This document shows, in pieces, positions 9,133 through 18,571 of a stretch of 64,000 nucleotides of DNA. Source of the stretch: Capnocytophaga periodontitidis (lineage in GTDB: Bacteria > Bacteroidota > Bacteroidia > Flavobacteriales > Flavobacteriaceae); contig NZ_JAEFDB010000004.1 of NCBI RefSeq assembly GCF_016126015.1, positions 62,001-126,000 on the forward strand, read 5' to 3'. The notes under the pieces are model-generated. The model ran no database searches and had not been told where the DNA came from. It saw nothing but the letters and a program-made list of their open reading frames with translations. Position 1 is the first letter of the stretch; each line of letters starts with the position of its first letter. A program made the position numbers and the translations under genes.

Positions 9133-9140
9133 TATCTTTG
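9133..9140 (+). promoter_or_regulatory. -7 promoter box of the AraC/GyrI regulator
   Basis: TATCTTTG, 24 bases before the ATG at 9165. It makes the earlier in-frame TTG at 9138 an unlikely start, because that codon lies inside the box. Confidence 0.65.
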
Positions 9141-9164
9141 CCCCAGAAATTCAAATTACACCCT

Positions 9165-10016
9165 ATGAAATCCATAACTCATAACGATTACACCCAGCGC
9201 ATCAACAAAGTGGCGGAATACATCAACCGTCACCTCGATGAGCCTATCGAACTGAAAACATTAGCCGATATAGCTCACTTGTCGCACTTTCACTTTTGTA
9301 GGATTTTCAAAGTGCTGAAAGGTGAATCGCCTATTGCTTTTATCGCGCGTTTGCGCATAGAAACCGCTGCCCAACTGCTGCGCTACTCTACTCTCCCTAT
9401 AGAGCAAATTGCCTTCAATATAGGCTATGAAACCCCTGCATCGCTCTCTAAAGCCTTTAAAAACCAATATGGCATTACCCCTACCGAGTACAGAACTAAT
9501 AAAGATATCTACATTATGAAAAAAGAAATCATCAACCCCGATTTGGCTCTCAAAGCTCCTAAAATAATGGAACTTGAGCCTAAAAACCTCATCTATGTAG
9601 CCCTTACCGGCGGATATGGCTCTTTAGACTACGGCAAAGCCTACGAACAATTATGGGCTGTCGTAAAATCGCAAAAGCTATTTACCAAAGGCATCGAGTC
9701 GATATGTGTATCGTACGACGACCCTAAAATTACTGAAGCCTCCCTCCAACGTTCGGAAGTAAGTTTGGCTATTCACAAACCTGCAGTTCCCGAAGGAGAG
9801 GTGAGTTGCAAAACCTTAGCTGGAGGCAAATATGCGGTCTTTTTCTATCAAGGCAGTTACAGTCAGCTTTCTGCCGTTTGCGATGCTGCAATGCGTTGGG
9901 TAGTAGAAAGTGAATACGAACTGCGCGATGAGCCTATGTTCGAGAAATACCTCAACGACGCTCGCCGCACTCCCGAAGAAAAACTAAAAACAGAAATCTA
10001 TATCCCCATTAATTAA
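9165..10016 (+). CDS. AraC-family transcriptional regulator with GyrI-like effector domain
   Basis: The N-terminal ~100 residues form two AraC helix-turn-helix motifs (IELKTLADIAHLSHFHFCRI and LPIEQIAFNIGYETPASLSK, then FKNQYGITPTEYR). Residues about 120-283 form a GyrI/BmrR-C-like ligand-binding domain (LEPKNLIYVALTGGYG ... LAGGKYAVFFYQGSYSQLS ... EIYIPIN). This layout is typical of Rob/SoxS-like regulators that sense hydrophobic compounds. Ligand and targets are unknown; the membrane protein 37 bases downstream is the obvious candidate target. Start chosen at the ATG after the promoter. Confidence 0.9.
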   Translation: MKSITHNDYTQRINKVAEYINRHLDEPIELKTLADIAHLSHFHFCRIFKVLKGESPIAFIARLRIETAAQLLRYSTLPIEQIAFNIGYETPASLSKAFKNQYGITPTEYRTNKDIYIMKKEIINPDLALKAPKIMELEPKNLIYVALTGGYGSLDYGKAYEQLWAVVKSQKLFTKGIESICVSYDDPKITEASLQRSEVSLAIHKPAVPEGEVSCKTLAGGKYAVFFYQGSYSQLSAVCDAAMRWVVESEYELRDEPMFEKYLNDARRTPEEKLKTEIYIPIN

Positions 10017-10053
10017 CGAATTTGCTAATTCTCTAATTTACTAATTTAACATT

Positions 10054-10536
10054 ATGATTCTTACAAAAACTGAAAAAACCGTAGGGATTGTTTTGGCAAT
10101 CCTCTTATTATTGCTCACACTTTCAGGGAGTGGTTATTTCTTCTTCACTTTGAAAGTAAACTTTGTGCAATTGCTTGCCTATAACGCTTGCTCACCCAGT
10201 AGCTTAGTGTATTTAGGTTGCTTTATCGCCTTTTGGCTCACCAAAAAGAGCTTTTGGCTACCCCTTGCTTTCCTGCCGATGTACTATTTCGGCACTATGG
10301 GACTCTTCACATTCACGTGGAGTGGCGCCAATATCTTTGCCCAACTGTCGCATATCACGATGACGCTCAATTTGCTATGGGCAGGCTACACCCTTTACCG
10401 CATCGGTGATTACAAAGGTTTTGCACAAGGTTTGTTGTGGGGCATACTATTATTTGTGCCTTACATCGCTTTTGTGATGTCCTACTGCCGCACCCACGCC
10501 GAGGAAATTAGTAACTTACTACAAATGACAGCTTAA
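10054..10536 (+). CDS. integral membrane protein, 160 aa, unknown
   Basis: Four predicted transmembrane helices (around residues 11-32, 45-66, 70-90 and 120-145) and almost no soluble domain. It lies 37 bases after the AraC/GyrI regulator in the same orientation, separated only by TTTGCTAA-type repeats, and is followed by a bidirectional terminator, so the two probably form one operon. No family recognised. Confidence 0.75.
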   Translation: MILTKTEKTVGIVLAILLLLLTLSGSGYFFFTLKVNFVQLLAYNACSPSSLVYLGCFIAFWLTKKSFWLPLAFLPMYYFGTMGLFTFTWSGANIFAQLSHITMTLNLLWAGYTLYRIGDYKGFAQGLLWGILLFVPYIAFVMSYCRTHAEEISNLLQMTA

Positions 10537-10638
10537 AATGCTATCGGTTTTATTAGACCTTTCTGTTCATCATCAGACTCCTCAGACTTGTCAGACTCGT
10601 CGGATAACTCTGATAAAACCGACTTTATTCAAAAGTAA

Positions 10639-10677
10639 AAAAATCCCTTGCAGTGCAAACTGCAAGGGATTTTTTTA
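10639..10677. terminator. bidirectional terminator between convergent operons
   Basis: Perfect stem AAATCCCTTGCAG...CTGCAAGGGATTT with a 6-base loop, A-run before and T-run after. It serves the plus-strand membrane gene and the minus-strand lipoprotein. Confidence 0.85.
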
Positions 10678-10704
10678 AAGTAAAGTAACTAATTTATTAA
10701 TTGA

Positions 10705-11487
10705 TTACTGTTTTTGGAAGAACATTGTAGTACCTCCAAGGCTAAGCGTAAGTGTTTGGTTGTTATTGCTAAAGCTAAAAGGGATAGGTACTTTTTGTCC
10801 GTTAGAAACGTTGTAATATTTGCCTCCTTCTTTTACATAGTCGTAGCTTTTCACTTCTCCAGCTTGACATTGTGTATTGTTCTCAGGCAGGGTATAGTAG
10901 AGCGAAAAACCTATAGAGCTCGCTACTATACTACCTGTAAAGCAAGCAGGAGTACCGGCAGGATAAGTAGTGCCTCCTGCTTCTATTTTGGTAAGTTCCC
11001 AAAGTCCTACCAAAGGATCGAGATAGCTATAGTCTACTCCTTTTTTGTGAAGGATATCTACTTCTGGAATACCTAAATTATTTGTAAAACGCAAAATAAG
11101 TTCTTTGCCTTTTATTTCGTATTTAAAAGAATTCATTTTCTGTCCTTTAGTGCCATTAGGAGAATTGCTAGCAATACTATGAATTATCTCACCATTAGAA
11201 AGGGTATAATCGTAATAGAAAGGAGTATATTTACATCCAGAACCATCCCTACGATACCATTCGAACTTCATCTGGGTATCTGAAAATGAGCGATAAGACT
11301 GCTTGGCGCAATTATCAGGAGTACTCCAACGGATATTTTTCCCATTGCCATTATAGTCTCCATACACAGTATGGTAATACCAATCCCCTTTGAGCGAAGT
11401 GCTACCTCCGCCGTTGTCGTCGTCTTTCCCGCAAGAGGAAAGGCATAATACTGTGGCAACCAATGCCGAAAAGATTAGTTTTTTCAT
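10705..11487 (-). CDS. lipocalin-like lipoprotein, tandem paralogue 1
   Basis: Lipoprotein signal MKKLIFSALVATVLCLSSCG followed by the Lys/Asp/Gly tract KDDDNGGGSTS. Two lipocalin-like beta-barrel segments are suggested by SLKGDWYYHT near residue 32 and LVGLWELTKIEAGGT near residue 158. Paralogous to the next two genes: signal sequences are nearly identical, while the mature parts differ most in this copy. It is the distal gene of three; function unknown, probably a ligand-binding envelope lipoprotein. Confidence 0.85.
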   Translation of the reverse strand: MKKLIFSALVATVLCLSSCGKDDDNGGGSTSLKGDWYYHTVYGDYNGNGKNIRWSTPDNCAKQSYRSFSDTQMKFEWYRRDGSGCKYTPFYYDYTLSNGEIIHSIASNSPNGTKGQKMNSFKYEIKGKELILRFTNNLGIPEVDILHKKGVDYSYLDPLVGLWELTKIEAGGTTYPAGTPACFTGSIVASSIGFSLYYTLPENNTQCQAGEVKSYDYVKEGGKYYNVSNGQKVPIPFSFSNNNQTLTLSLGGTTMFFQKQ

Positions 11488-11501
11488 ATAATATTTGTAT
11501 T

Positions 11502-11550
11502 ATCCTCTCTCCCGTTCCCTCTCTCCCAAGGAGAGAGGGGCAATCTGGAT
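11502..11550 (-). repeat. CT/GA-rich hairpin H3 upstream of lipoprotein gene (copy A)
   Basis: In gene orientation: CCCCTCTCTCCTTGGGAGAG, then a GGAACGGGAGAGAGG purine tract, ending about 18 bases before the ATG at 11487. Same element as at 12458, 13414, 17017, 18632 and 20262, always sense to the gene that follows. Confidence 0.8.
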
Positions 11551-11653
11551 AAGAGGGGTTAAAAAAAATGTTTGTTGTTTTTATAATTTATCAGACAAGG
11601 CGGACGTGTCAGACCAGTCAGATTCCTGAAACCTATCCCCTGAGACCTGACCC

Positions 11654-12442
11654 CTATTTTACTTTGGTAAAATAAAGGGTTACTAAGCCGTTTTGGGTTT
11701 GTTCGCTGTAGGAAAGCTTGGTGTTATTTTCTGAAAACACAAGTGCCAACTCCTCTTTGTTTTGGGGGTTGGTAATGTTATAATACTTGCCCCCCTCTTT
11801 TGCCCACTCGTAGGTATTGATAGTTTTTTGGCATTGCCCGTTTTGCTCAGGAACATTAAGATATAGTGTAAACCCTATGGAGCTACTCACTACAGTACCT
11901 TGCAAACATTCTCCTTCCTTTACAGTAGCTTCCGTTTGCCCGACAGTAGCTTTGGTCATTATCCAACGTCCTATAAAAGGGTCGAGATAGCTATAGTCTA
12001 CCCCTTTTTTGTGGAGAACTTGTATTTCTTCCTGTTGGCGATTATTTTTAAAGCGAAGGATAAGTTCCTTGTCCTTTATTTCGTATTTTATAGAGGCTGT
12101 TCCCCCTTTGTTTCCATTAGGAGAATCATTGGCAATCGTCATATTAAAAACGCCATTAGTAGCCGTATAATCGTAATACACTGGAGTGTATTTGCACTCA
12201 GGACCCTCTGAATAATACCATTCGTGCTTTATTTTTTTATCGGAAATAGACCAATAAGTTTTTTTAGCGCAATTGCCAGAAATTGCCCAGCTTTTTCCAT
12301 TACCATCGGGGTCATTATAAATGTTGTAAAGATACCAATCCCCATTGAGCGAAGTGCTTCCTCCGCCGTTGTCGTCGTCTTTCCCGCAAGAGGAAAGGCA
12401 TAATGCTGTGGCAATGAATGCCGAAAAAATTAGTTTTTTCAT
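11654..12442 (-). CDS. lipocalin-like lipoprotein, tandem paralogue 2
   Basis: 262 residues, signal MKKLIFSAFIATALCLSSCG. Two lipocalin-like segments (SLNGDWYLYN near 32, FIGRWIMTKATVG near 160). The C-terminal 60 residues are almost the same as in the neighbour at 12611-13399. Whole repeat unit, gene plus gap, is 957 bases, showing recent tandem duplication. Likely cotranscribed from the promoter at 13584-13591. Confidence 0.85.
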   Translation of the reverse strand: MKKLIFSAFIATALCLSSCGKDDDNGGGSTSLNGDWYLYNIYNDPDGNGKSWAISGNCAKKTYWSISDKKIKHEWYYSEGPECKYTPVYYDYTATNGVFNMTIANDSPNGNKGGTASIKYEIKDKELILRFKNNRQQEEIQVLHKKGVDYSYLDPFIGRWIMTKATVGQTEATVKEGECLQGTVVSSSIGFTLYLNVPEQNGQCQKTINTYEWAKEGGKYYNITNPQNKEELALVFSENNTKLSYSEQTQNGLVTLYFTKVK

Positions 12443-12457
12443 ATAATATTTGTGTTA

Positions 12458-12510
12458 TCCTCTCTCCCGTTCCCTCTCTCCTTGGGAGAGAGGGGCAATC
12501 TGGTTAAGAG
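12458..12510 (-). repeat. CT/GA-rich hairpin H3 upstream of lipoprotein gene (copy B)
   Basis: Same hairpin and purine tract as copy A, in the same position relative to the ATG at 12442. Confidence 0.8.
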
Positions 12511-12610
12511 GGGTTAAAAAATAATGTTTAATGTTGTTTATAATTTATCAGACAAGTCGGACGTGTCAGACAAGTCAGATTCCTGAAACCTATCCCCTGA
12601 GACCTGACCC

Positions 12611-13399
12611 CTATTTTACTTTGGTAAAATAAAGGGTTACTAAGCCGTTTTGGGTTTGCTCGCTGTAGGAAAGCTTGGTGTTATTCTCTGAAAAGACAAG
12701 CGGCAATTCCACTTTGTTTTGGGGGTTGGTAACATCGTAATATTTACCACCTTCCTTTATCCACTCGTAGGTATTGATAGTTTTTTGGCATTGCCCGTTT
12801 TGCTCAGGAACATTAAGATATATTGTAAACCCTATGGAGCTACTCACTACAGCACCTTGCAAACATTCTCCTTCCTTTACTATCACTTCCGTTTTTCCTA
12901 CGGTAGCTTTGGTCATTATCCAATATCCTACAAAAGGATCGAGGTAACTATAGTCTACCCCTTTTTTGCGAAGGATTTCTATTACTTCCTGTTGTTGATT
13001 ATTTTTTAAATATATAAAAAGCTCTTTCCCTTTCATTTCGTATTTTATAGAGGTTTTAGCTCCTTTTCTTACGTTAGGTGAATCATTGGCAACCGTCATA
13101 TTAAAAACGCCATTAGTAGCCGTATAATCGTAATATATAGGATAGTATTTGCACTCAGAACCTTCTAAATAATAGTATTCGTGCTTTATTTTTTTATCCG
13201 AAATAGAATAATAAGTTTTTTCAGCACAATCGTTAGAACTTGTCCAGTTCCGTCCGTTTCCATTGAGACCATTAAAATTACTGTAAAGATACCAATCCCC
13301 AGTGAGCGAAGTGCTACCTCCGCCGTTGTCGTCGTCTTTCCCGCAAGAGGAAAGGCATAATGCTGTGGCAACCAATGCCGAAAAGATTAGTTTTTTCAT
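12611..13399 (-). CDS. lipocalin-like lipoprotein, tandem paralogue 3
   Basis: 262 residues, signal MKKLIFSALVATALCLSSCG. N-terminal lipocalin-like segment SLTGDWYLYSNFN, second segment FVGYWIMTKATVG. Promoter-proximal gene of the three. Differences between the paralogues concentrate in residues about 36-150, while the signal sequence and the C-terminal half are conserved, which fits diversification of a binding face. Confidence 0.85.
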   Translation of the reverse strand: MKKLIFSALVATALCLSSCGKDDDNGGGSTSLTGDWYLYSNFNGLNGNGRNWTSSNDCAEKTYYSISDKKIKHEYYYLEGSECKYYPIYYDYTATNGVFNMTVANDSPNVRKGAKTSIKYEMKGKELFIYLKNNQQQEVIEILRKKGVDYSYLDPFVGYWIMTKATVGKTEVIVKEGECLQGAVVSSSIGFTIYLNVPEQNGQCQKTINTYEWIKEGGKYYDVTNPQNKVELPLVFSENNTKLSYSEQTQNGLVTLYFTKVK

Positions 13400-13413
13400 A
13401 TAATATTTGTGTT

Positions 13414-13465
13414 ATCCTCTCTCCCGTTCCCTCTCTCCCAAGGAGAGAGGGGCAATCTGGTTAAG
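13414..13465 (-). repeat. CT/GA-rich hairpin H3 upstream of lipoprotein gene (copy C)
   Basis: Same element as copies A and B, upstream of the ATG at 13399. Confidence 0.8.
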
Positions 13466-13583
13466 AGGGGTTAAAAAATAATGTTTAATGTTGTTTATAA
13501 TTTATTATCAGACAAGTCGGACGTGTCAGACAAGTCAGATCCCTAAAACCTATCCCCTGACCCCCTGAAACCTGACATCGGGG

Positions 13584-13591
13584 CAAAGATA
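13584..13591 (-). promoter_or_regulatory. -7 promoter box of the lipocalin-like lipoprotein cluster
   Basis: TATCTTTG on the minus strand, about 185 bases upstream of the first lipoprotein start. No equivalent box was seen in front of the second and third genes, which suggests one operon. Confidence 0.5.
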
Positions 13592-13641
13592 ACAAAAAAA
13601 TATATTTGTATCCTATTTTTTAACTTATTTTATATTTCGTC

Positions 13642-13718
13642 ATTCGTCTCTCGTCATTCATAACTCGCCCCTCGTCATTCGTCTCTCGTCATTCGTCATT
13701 CGTCTCTCGTAATTCTCT
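13642..13718. repeat. GACGAAT/GACGAGA heptamer array (complement strand)
   Basis: Eleven degenerate 7-base units reading ATTCGTC or TCTCGTC on the plus strand. Inverted relative to the 11-unit array at 41005-41081. The 518-base region 13400-13917 contains otherwise only H3, nonamers, and the two divergent promoters. Confidence 0.85.
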
Positions 13719-13836
13719 TACATTCTTTCTATATTTTTCGCTCTTGCTTTCTTTTTATTTTGTTGTTTATCAAACTGCTACATTTTTACTTATCTATATT
13801 TTCACTATCCTGTGTTTTAGTATATCTTTAACGTTT

Positions 13837-13844
13837 TATCTTTG
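13837..13844 (+). promoter_or_regulatory. -7 promoter box of the polysaccharide utilization locus
   Basis: TATCTTTG about 75 bases before susC; the leader ends with CTCTTAC, CTCTTAA, CTTTTAA heptamers directly before the ATG. Confidence 0.6.
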
Positions 13845-13917
13845 CGGCAGAATTAGGTATCAGTTGTCAGGGGACAGTTGTCAGGCACAAACTCTTACCT
13901 CTTAACTTTTAACTAAG

Positions 13918-16900
13918 ATGAAAGGAAAACAAAGAACTTTATTAAACAGTATTGGCAAGCTCACCTTGCTACTACTTTTTAGCTTGCTTTCTACCGCCCT
14001 TTCTGCCCAAAACAAAAAGATTAGCGGAAAGGTAATCGATGAAAAACACCAGCCCGTGCTGGGGGCATCGGTGGTGGTGAAAGGCACTACTAAGGGTACT
14101 ACTACCGATTTCGATGGGAATTTCACGATAGAAGTACCTGCTAAAGCCACGCTATCAGTTTCGTTTATAGGGTATCACACCCAAAATGTAGCAGTAGGCA
14201 ACCAAAACCAACTCACTATCGTGCTCAAAGAAGAACAAGAGCAGTTAGACGAGGTAGTGGTGGTAGGTTATGGTACTGTCCGCAAGAAAGACCTTACGGG
14301 GGCGGTTACTTCGGTGTCTAACAAAGCCCTCAAGGAGAAACCTATTGCCAACGCTGGGGAAGCGCTCCAAGGGCGTGCTGCTGGGGTGCAAGTAACCTCG
14401 GCGGGAAAACCTGGTGACAACGTGTCTTTTCGCATTCGCGGAATTAGTACGATTAACAACAGCGAACCGCTATTGGTTATCGATGGTGTACCTACCGACC
14501 TCGGTATCAACGCGCTCAACGTAGATGATATAGAAAATATCGATGTGCTAAAAGATGCTTCGGCAACTGCCATTTACGGCTCTCGTGGTGCCAATGGTGT
14601 GGTACTCATCTCTACCAAAAAAGGAAAAAATGGCGACGGCAAACTGTCGTTCAGCACCAATATTGCTCTCCAACAAGCCACCAACTTACCCGTGATGCTC
14701 AACGCCCGCGAGTTTGCTTCTTTTCACAACGAAATGATTGCCAACTACAACCGCACCCCTGGGGTGAGTCCGCTTTCACAACGCCCTGATTTTGCCAATC
14801 CTGAGGACTGGGGTGAAGGCACCAACTGGCTTAAAGCGCTTTTCCGCCCTGCTTTTATGCGCAACTATTCGCTTTCATACTCAGGCGGTAACGACAAGAG
14901 CAATTATTACGTATCAGCTGGGGTGTTCAACCAAGATGGGATTATCCTCAACACTTCTTACCGCCGTTATACAGTGCAGTTCAACGGTGAGTCGCGCGTA
15001 AAACCGTGGATTAAGTTTGGCAACAACCTCACCCTTAGCCACGACGAAAAGAAATCGGGCGACTACAACATCCGTATGGCAATGGCTTCTTTGCCTACAC
15101 AACCTATTTACAATGAAGATGGTAGCTACTCTGGTCCTGATTCGCCTGCCCATCAGTACAGCGATATCCGCAATGTGATAGGTACTGCCCTTATCAACGG
15201 ACAAAACACTACCAAAGGCTATAACATTTTGGGAAATATCTTTGCCGAGATTACTCCTGTGAAACATTTGGTATTCAAAACTACTGGAGGGCTCGATTTT
15301 AAATATTGGGACAATCGCAGTTTCTCACCTAAATACAACTGGAAACCTATACCCAATCCGCTCTCTAACCTCTACCAAGATGCTAACAAGAGCACTACCC
15401 TCCTATGGGATAACACACTCACCTACACCAATACTTTTGCCCAAAAGCACTTCCTCAATGTAATGGTGGGCACCAGTGCGCAAAACAATGTGTATAGCAA
15501 AATCAATGCGAGTGTGAGCAACTTCTTGAGCGACCAGCAAAACCAACTCAGCAAAGGCTTGGAAAACCCTACGGTAGGCGGTACAATGAACGATTGGGCT
15601 ATCCTCTCTTTCATCGGGCGACTCAACTATACCTATGCTGATAAGTACTTGCTCACTGCTACGGTGCGTCGCGATGGTTCTTCGCGTTTCTCCAAAGAAA
15701 ACCGCTGGGGTACTTTCCCGTCTTTCTCTTTGGCGTGGCGTGCATCAAATGAGTCTTTCTTCCCTAAAAACGACTATGTAAACGATGTGAAATTGCGCGT
15801 GGGTTACGGTATGACGGGTAATCAAGGCGGTATTGACAACTATGCTTATTTCACCAAATTGCGCACAGGGCAATATGTGTTCAACAATAATTTGGTTTCT
15901 ACCCTTTATCCTCACGTAATGCCTAACCCTAATGTGAAATGGGAAACGGTAGAGCAATTCAACGGGGGTATTGACCTCGCGCTACTCAAAAACCGCTTGA
16001 ACCTCACTTTCGATGCTTATATCAAAAACACCAGCGATATGTTGGTGCCAATGGCAGTATCGGTAAGTTCTGGTTATTCGGATATCAATGTGCCGAGTAT
16101 CAATGCCGGTAAAGTGGAAAACAAAGGGGTAGAGCTCACAGTATCATCAGTGAATGTAAATAAAAAGGACTTCCAATGGAATACTGATGTAAATGTATCG
16201 TTCAACCGCAACAAAATTGTGAAGATGAACGATGGGGTGCCTTTGTTCACTGGTTTTGAGGCGTTCCTCACCAAATTGCAAATCCTCTCCGAGGGTCACC
16301 CTGTAAATTCTTTCTATGGCTATGTAATGAACGGACTTTTCCAAAACCAAAGCGAGGTGGACAACTATGCTACCCAAGTGGAAAACGGTACCGCGCCTGG
16401 TGATGTGAAGTTCCGCGACCTCAACAACGACGGGGTCATCAATGCCGATGACCGTACTTATATCGGTAATCCGTTCCCTGAATGGACGTTCTCTATGAAC
16501 AACAACTTCAACTACAAGAATATTGATTTACAAATATTTTTACAAGGCGTAGCAGGCAACGATATCTACAATGCCAATCGTATATGGCAAGAGGGAATGT
16601 CGGTACCACAAAACCAAATTGCCAAAGTAAAAGACCGTTGGACTGGCGAGGGCACTAGCAATAGTATTCCACGTGCTATCTATGGCGACCCTAACCAAAA
16701 TGCGCGTCACTCTACCCGCTTTGTAGAAGATGGTTCGTATTTGCGCATCAAAAACGTAACTTTGGGCTATACGCTTCCTAAAGAGGTTACTCAAAAATTC
16801 CACACCGATATGTTGCGCATATATCTGTCTTGCCAAAATCTGTATACTTTCACCAAATACAGCGGTATGGATCCCGAAGTAGGCACTGGTGGCGTTGATG

Positions 16901-16956
16901 GCGGTACTTACCCTGTAACCCGCACAGTTAGCTTTGGATTAAACGTGCAGTTTTAG
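13918..16956 (+). CDS. susC: SusC/RagA-family TonB-linked outer membrane transporter
   Basis: 1012 residues, normal for the family. A long signal peptide (to about residue 31, ALSAQ) leads to a CarboxypepD_reg-like domain (ISGKVIDEKHQPVLGASVVV), the SusC signature LDEVVVVGYGTVRKKDLTGA, a plug domain (AGEALQGRAAGVQVTS, NNSEPLLVIDGVP, ATAIYGSRGANGVVLI) and a 22-strand barrel ending in aromatic VSFGLNVQF. It would import oligosaccharides in complex with the SusD lipoprotein. First gene of the PUL; substrate is deduced from the GH66 and GH97 enzymes downstream to be alpha-glucan, probably dextran. Confidence 0.96.
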   Translation: MKGKQRTLLNSIGKLTLLLLFSLLSTALSAQNKKISGKVIDEKHQPVLGASVVVKGTTKGTTTDFDGNFTIEVPAKATLSVSFIGYHTQNVAVGNQNQLTIVLKEEQEQLDEVVVVGYGTVRKKDLTGAVTSVSNKALKEKPIANAGEALQGRAAGVQVTSAGKPGDNVSFRIRGISTINNSEPLLVIDGVPTDLGINALNVDDIENIDVLKDASATAIYGSRGANGVVLISTKKGKNGDGKLSFSTNIALQQATNLPVMLNAREFASFHNEMIANYNRTPGVSPLSQRPDFANPEDWGEGTNWLKALFRPAFMRNYSLSYSGGNDKSNYYVSAGVFNQDGIILNTSYRRYTVQFNGESRVKPWIKFGNNLTLSHDEKKSGDYNIRMAMASLPTQPIYNEDGSYSGPDSPAHQYSDIRNVIGTALINGQNTTKGYNILGNIFAEITPVKHLVFKTTGGLDFKYWDNRSFSPKYNWKPIPNPLSNLYQDANKSTTLLWDNTLTYTNTFAQKHFLNVMVGTSAQNNVYSKINASVSNFLSDQQNQLSKGLENPTVGGTMNDWAILSFIGRLNYTYADKYLLTATVRRDGSSRFSKENRWGTFPSFSLAWRASNESFFPKNDYVNDVKLRVGYGMTGNQGGIDNYAYFTKLRTGQYVFNNNLVSTLYPHVMPNPNVKWETVEQFNGGIDLALLKNRLNLTFDAYIKNTSDMLVPMAVSVSSGYSDINVPSINAGKVENKGVELTVSSVNVNKKDFQWNTDVNVSFNRNKIVKMNDGVPLFTGFEAFLTKLQILSEGHPVNSFYGYVMNGLFQNQSEVDNYATQVENGTAPGDVKFRDLNNDGVINADDRTYIGNPFPEWTFSMNNNFNYKNIDLQIFLQGVAGNDIYNANRIWQEGMSVPQNQIAKVKDRWTGEGTSNSIPRAIYGDPNQNARHSTRFVEDGSYLRIKNVTLGYTLPKEVTQKFHTDMLRIYLSCQNLYTFTKYSGMDPEVGTGGVDGGTYPVTRTVSFGLNVQF

Positions 16957-17016
16957 GGGTCAGGCATCAGGTAATAAAATATAACACAATTATAAACAAA
17001 AAAAAATTACCCCTAT

Positions 17017-17070
17017 GCAGCCTTTGTGGCTTGCCCCCTCTCCTTGGGAGAGGGGGAACGGGGGAGAGGA
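17017..17070 (+). repeat. CT/GA-rich hairpin H3 upstream of susD
   Basis: CCCCCTCTCCTTGGGAGAGG followed by GGGAACGGGGGAGAGG, ending 10 bases before the susD ATG at 17080. It falls in an upstream in-frame extension that starts at 17026 and should not be read as coding. Confidence 0.8.
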
Positions 17071-17079
17071 ATTAATATT

Positions 17080-18564
17080 ATGAAAAAGATATTATACATC
17101 ACCCTATTAGCATTTCCGCTCTTCACGGCTTGCTCTAAATTCTTAGACAAGACCCCTTACGAAGATTCAAGTGCTGAAAACATAAGCGATGCGGCATCGG
17201 CAATTGCCCTTACCAATTCGGCTTATAAACCCTTGCAACGCTCTAACCTCTACAATATGCGCCTCTGGACGCTCGACATCGTAGCAGGTAACAGCATCGT
17301 AGGTGCTGGAGGTGGTAACGACGGACTCGAGACTATCACTCTTTCCAACTTCAACGCAACTGCCGATAACCCTTTGGCGCTCGAAATATGGCGCGGTTGT
17401 AACCCTGGTATTCTCTATTGCAATACGGCTCTGAAAGCTTTGCCTTCTGCCAATATCCCTGACGATATCAAAAACCGCTGTATCGGGGAAGCCAAATTCC
17501 TCCGCGCTCACTACTATTTCCTTTTGGTGCAACTCTTTGGCGATGTGCCTCTTCAGATCGACCCTAAAGAGAGTTTGACTAACAAAACGCCTTTCCGCCA
17601 AAGCAAAATGAAGATATACAACGAGGTGATTATCCCCGACCTCAAAGAGGCTTTCAACCTATTGCCTACACGCGAGCAATATAGCAATGCCGATAAAGGT
17701 CGTGCCACCAAAGGCGCTGCTGCGGGTATGCTCGCTAAAGTATACCTCACCTTGGGCAGATATAGTGAAGCCCTTGAAATGTGCAACGCTGTCGAAAACC
17801 TCGGCTATACCCTCAATCCTGATTATTCCGATTGTTTTGGCGCTGCCGAACGCAACAAAAACACTGCCGAGTCTATCTTTGAAATTCAGTATTACGGACT
17901 TACCAAAGATGATTTTTGGGGCGAAGAAAACCAAGCCTCTTGGCTCAGTACTTTTATGGGCCCTCGCAACAGTGGTTGGGTAGGGGGTGCTTATGGTTGG
18001 AATCAGCCTACACAAGAGTTTGTAGACCAATATGAGGCAGGCGACCTCCGCAAGGATAAGACGATTCTCTACGAGGGTTGCCCTAATTTTGAGGGGAATG
18101 CGTACCGCGCTTCAATGTCTAACACGGGCTACAATGTGCGCAAGTTTTTAGTGCCACTAAGTCAGTCGCCTGATTTCAACACCAACCCTGCCAACTTTGT
18201 AGCACTCCGCTTTGCCGATGTACTCCTAATGAAAGCTGAAGCCCTTAACGAGTTGGGTCGCACTACGGAAGCTGAAGTGCCTTTGTACAAAGTGCGCACC
18301 CGTGCGGGACTTACCCATCGCGCTGATATAGAGAACCTCACCCAAGCGCAAATGCGTGAGAAAATACGCCACGAACGCCGTATCGAACTCGCTTTTGAAG
18401 GACATCGTTGGTTTGATATGATTCGCTGGGACAACGGTCAGTATGCGCTGAATTTCTTGCACTCTATAGGCAAAACCAACGCCCGCGAGAAACACCTGCT
18501 CTTGCCTGTCCCTCAAAAAGACATCGATGCCAACCCCAACCTCACCCAAAACCCTGGTTGGTAA
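17080..18564 (+). CDS. susD: SusD/RagB-family nutrient-binding outer membrane lipoprotein
   Basis: 494 residues. Lipobox in MKKILYITLLAFPLFTACSK, then LDKTPYED. SusD hallmarks: TPR-like helices in the N-terminal half (AKFLRAHYYFLLVQLFGDVP, MLAKVYLTLGRYSEALEMC) and the C-terminal block VALRFADVLLMKAEALNELG ... RRIELAFEGHRWFDMIRW. The protein forms the lid of the SusC pore and binds glycan at the cell surface. The ATG at 17080 directly gives the signal peptide; the longer frame from 17026 would translate the H3 hairpin. Confidence 0.95.
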   Translation: MKKILYITLLAFPLFTACSKFLDKTPYEDSSAENISDAASAIALTNSAYKPLQRSNLYNMRLWTLDIVAGNSIVGAGGGNDGLETITLSNFNATADNPLALEIWRGCNPGILYCNTALKALPSANIPDDIKNRCIGEAKFLRAHYYFLLVQLFGDVPLQIDPKESLTNKTPFRQSKMKIYNEVIIPDLKEAFNLLPTREQYSNADKGRATKGAAAGMLAKVYLTLGRYSEALEMCNAVENLGYTLNPDYSDCFGAAERNKNTAESIFEIQYYGLTKDDFWGEENQASWLSTFMGPRNSGWVGGAYGWNQPTQEFVDQYEAGDLRKDKTILYEGCPNFEGNAYRASMSNTGYNVRKFLVPLSQSPDFNTNPANFVALRFADVLLMKAEALNELGRTTEAEVPLYKVRTRAGLTHRADIENLTQAQMREKIRHERRIELAFEGHRWFDMIRWDNGQYALNFLHSIGKTNAREKHLLLPVPQKDIDANPNLTQNPGW

Positions 18565-18571
18565 TAATAAT

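Larger units (their letters stand above)
10705..13465 (-). repeat. three-copy tandem gene duplication, unit about 957 bases
   Basis: Gene ends at 10705, 11654 and 12611 are spaced 949 and 957 bases. Both the lipoprotein gene and the ~165-base gap (H3 hairpin, nonamer tract, AGGTTTC-type heptamers) repeat. Confidence 0.9.

Noticed and set aside
17026-17079. N-terminal extension of SusD
   Set aside because: It would translate the H3 hairpin; the ATG at 17080 directly begins a lipoprotein signal.
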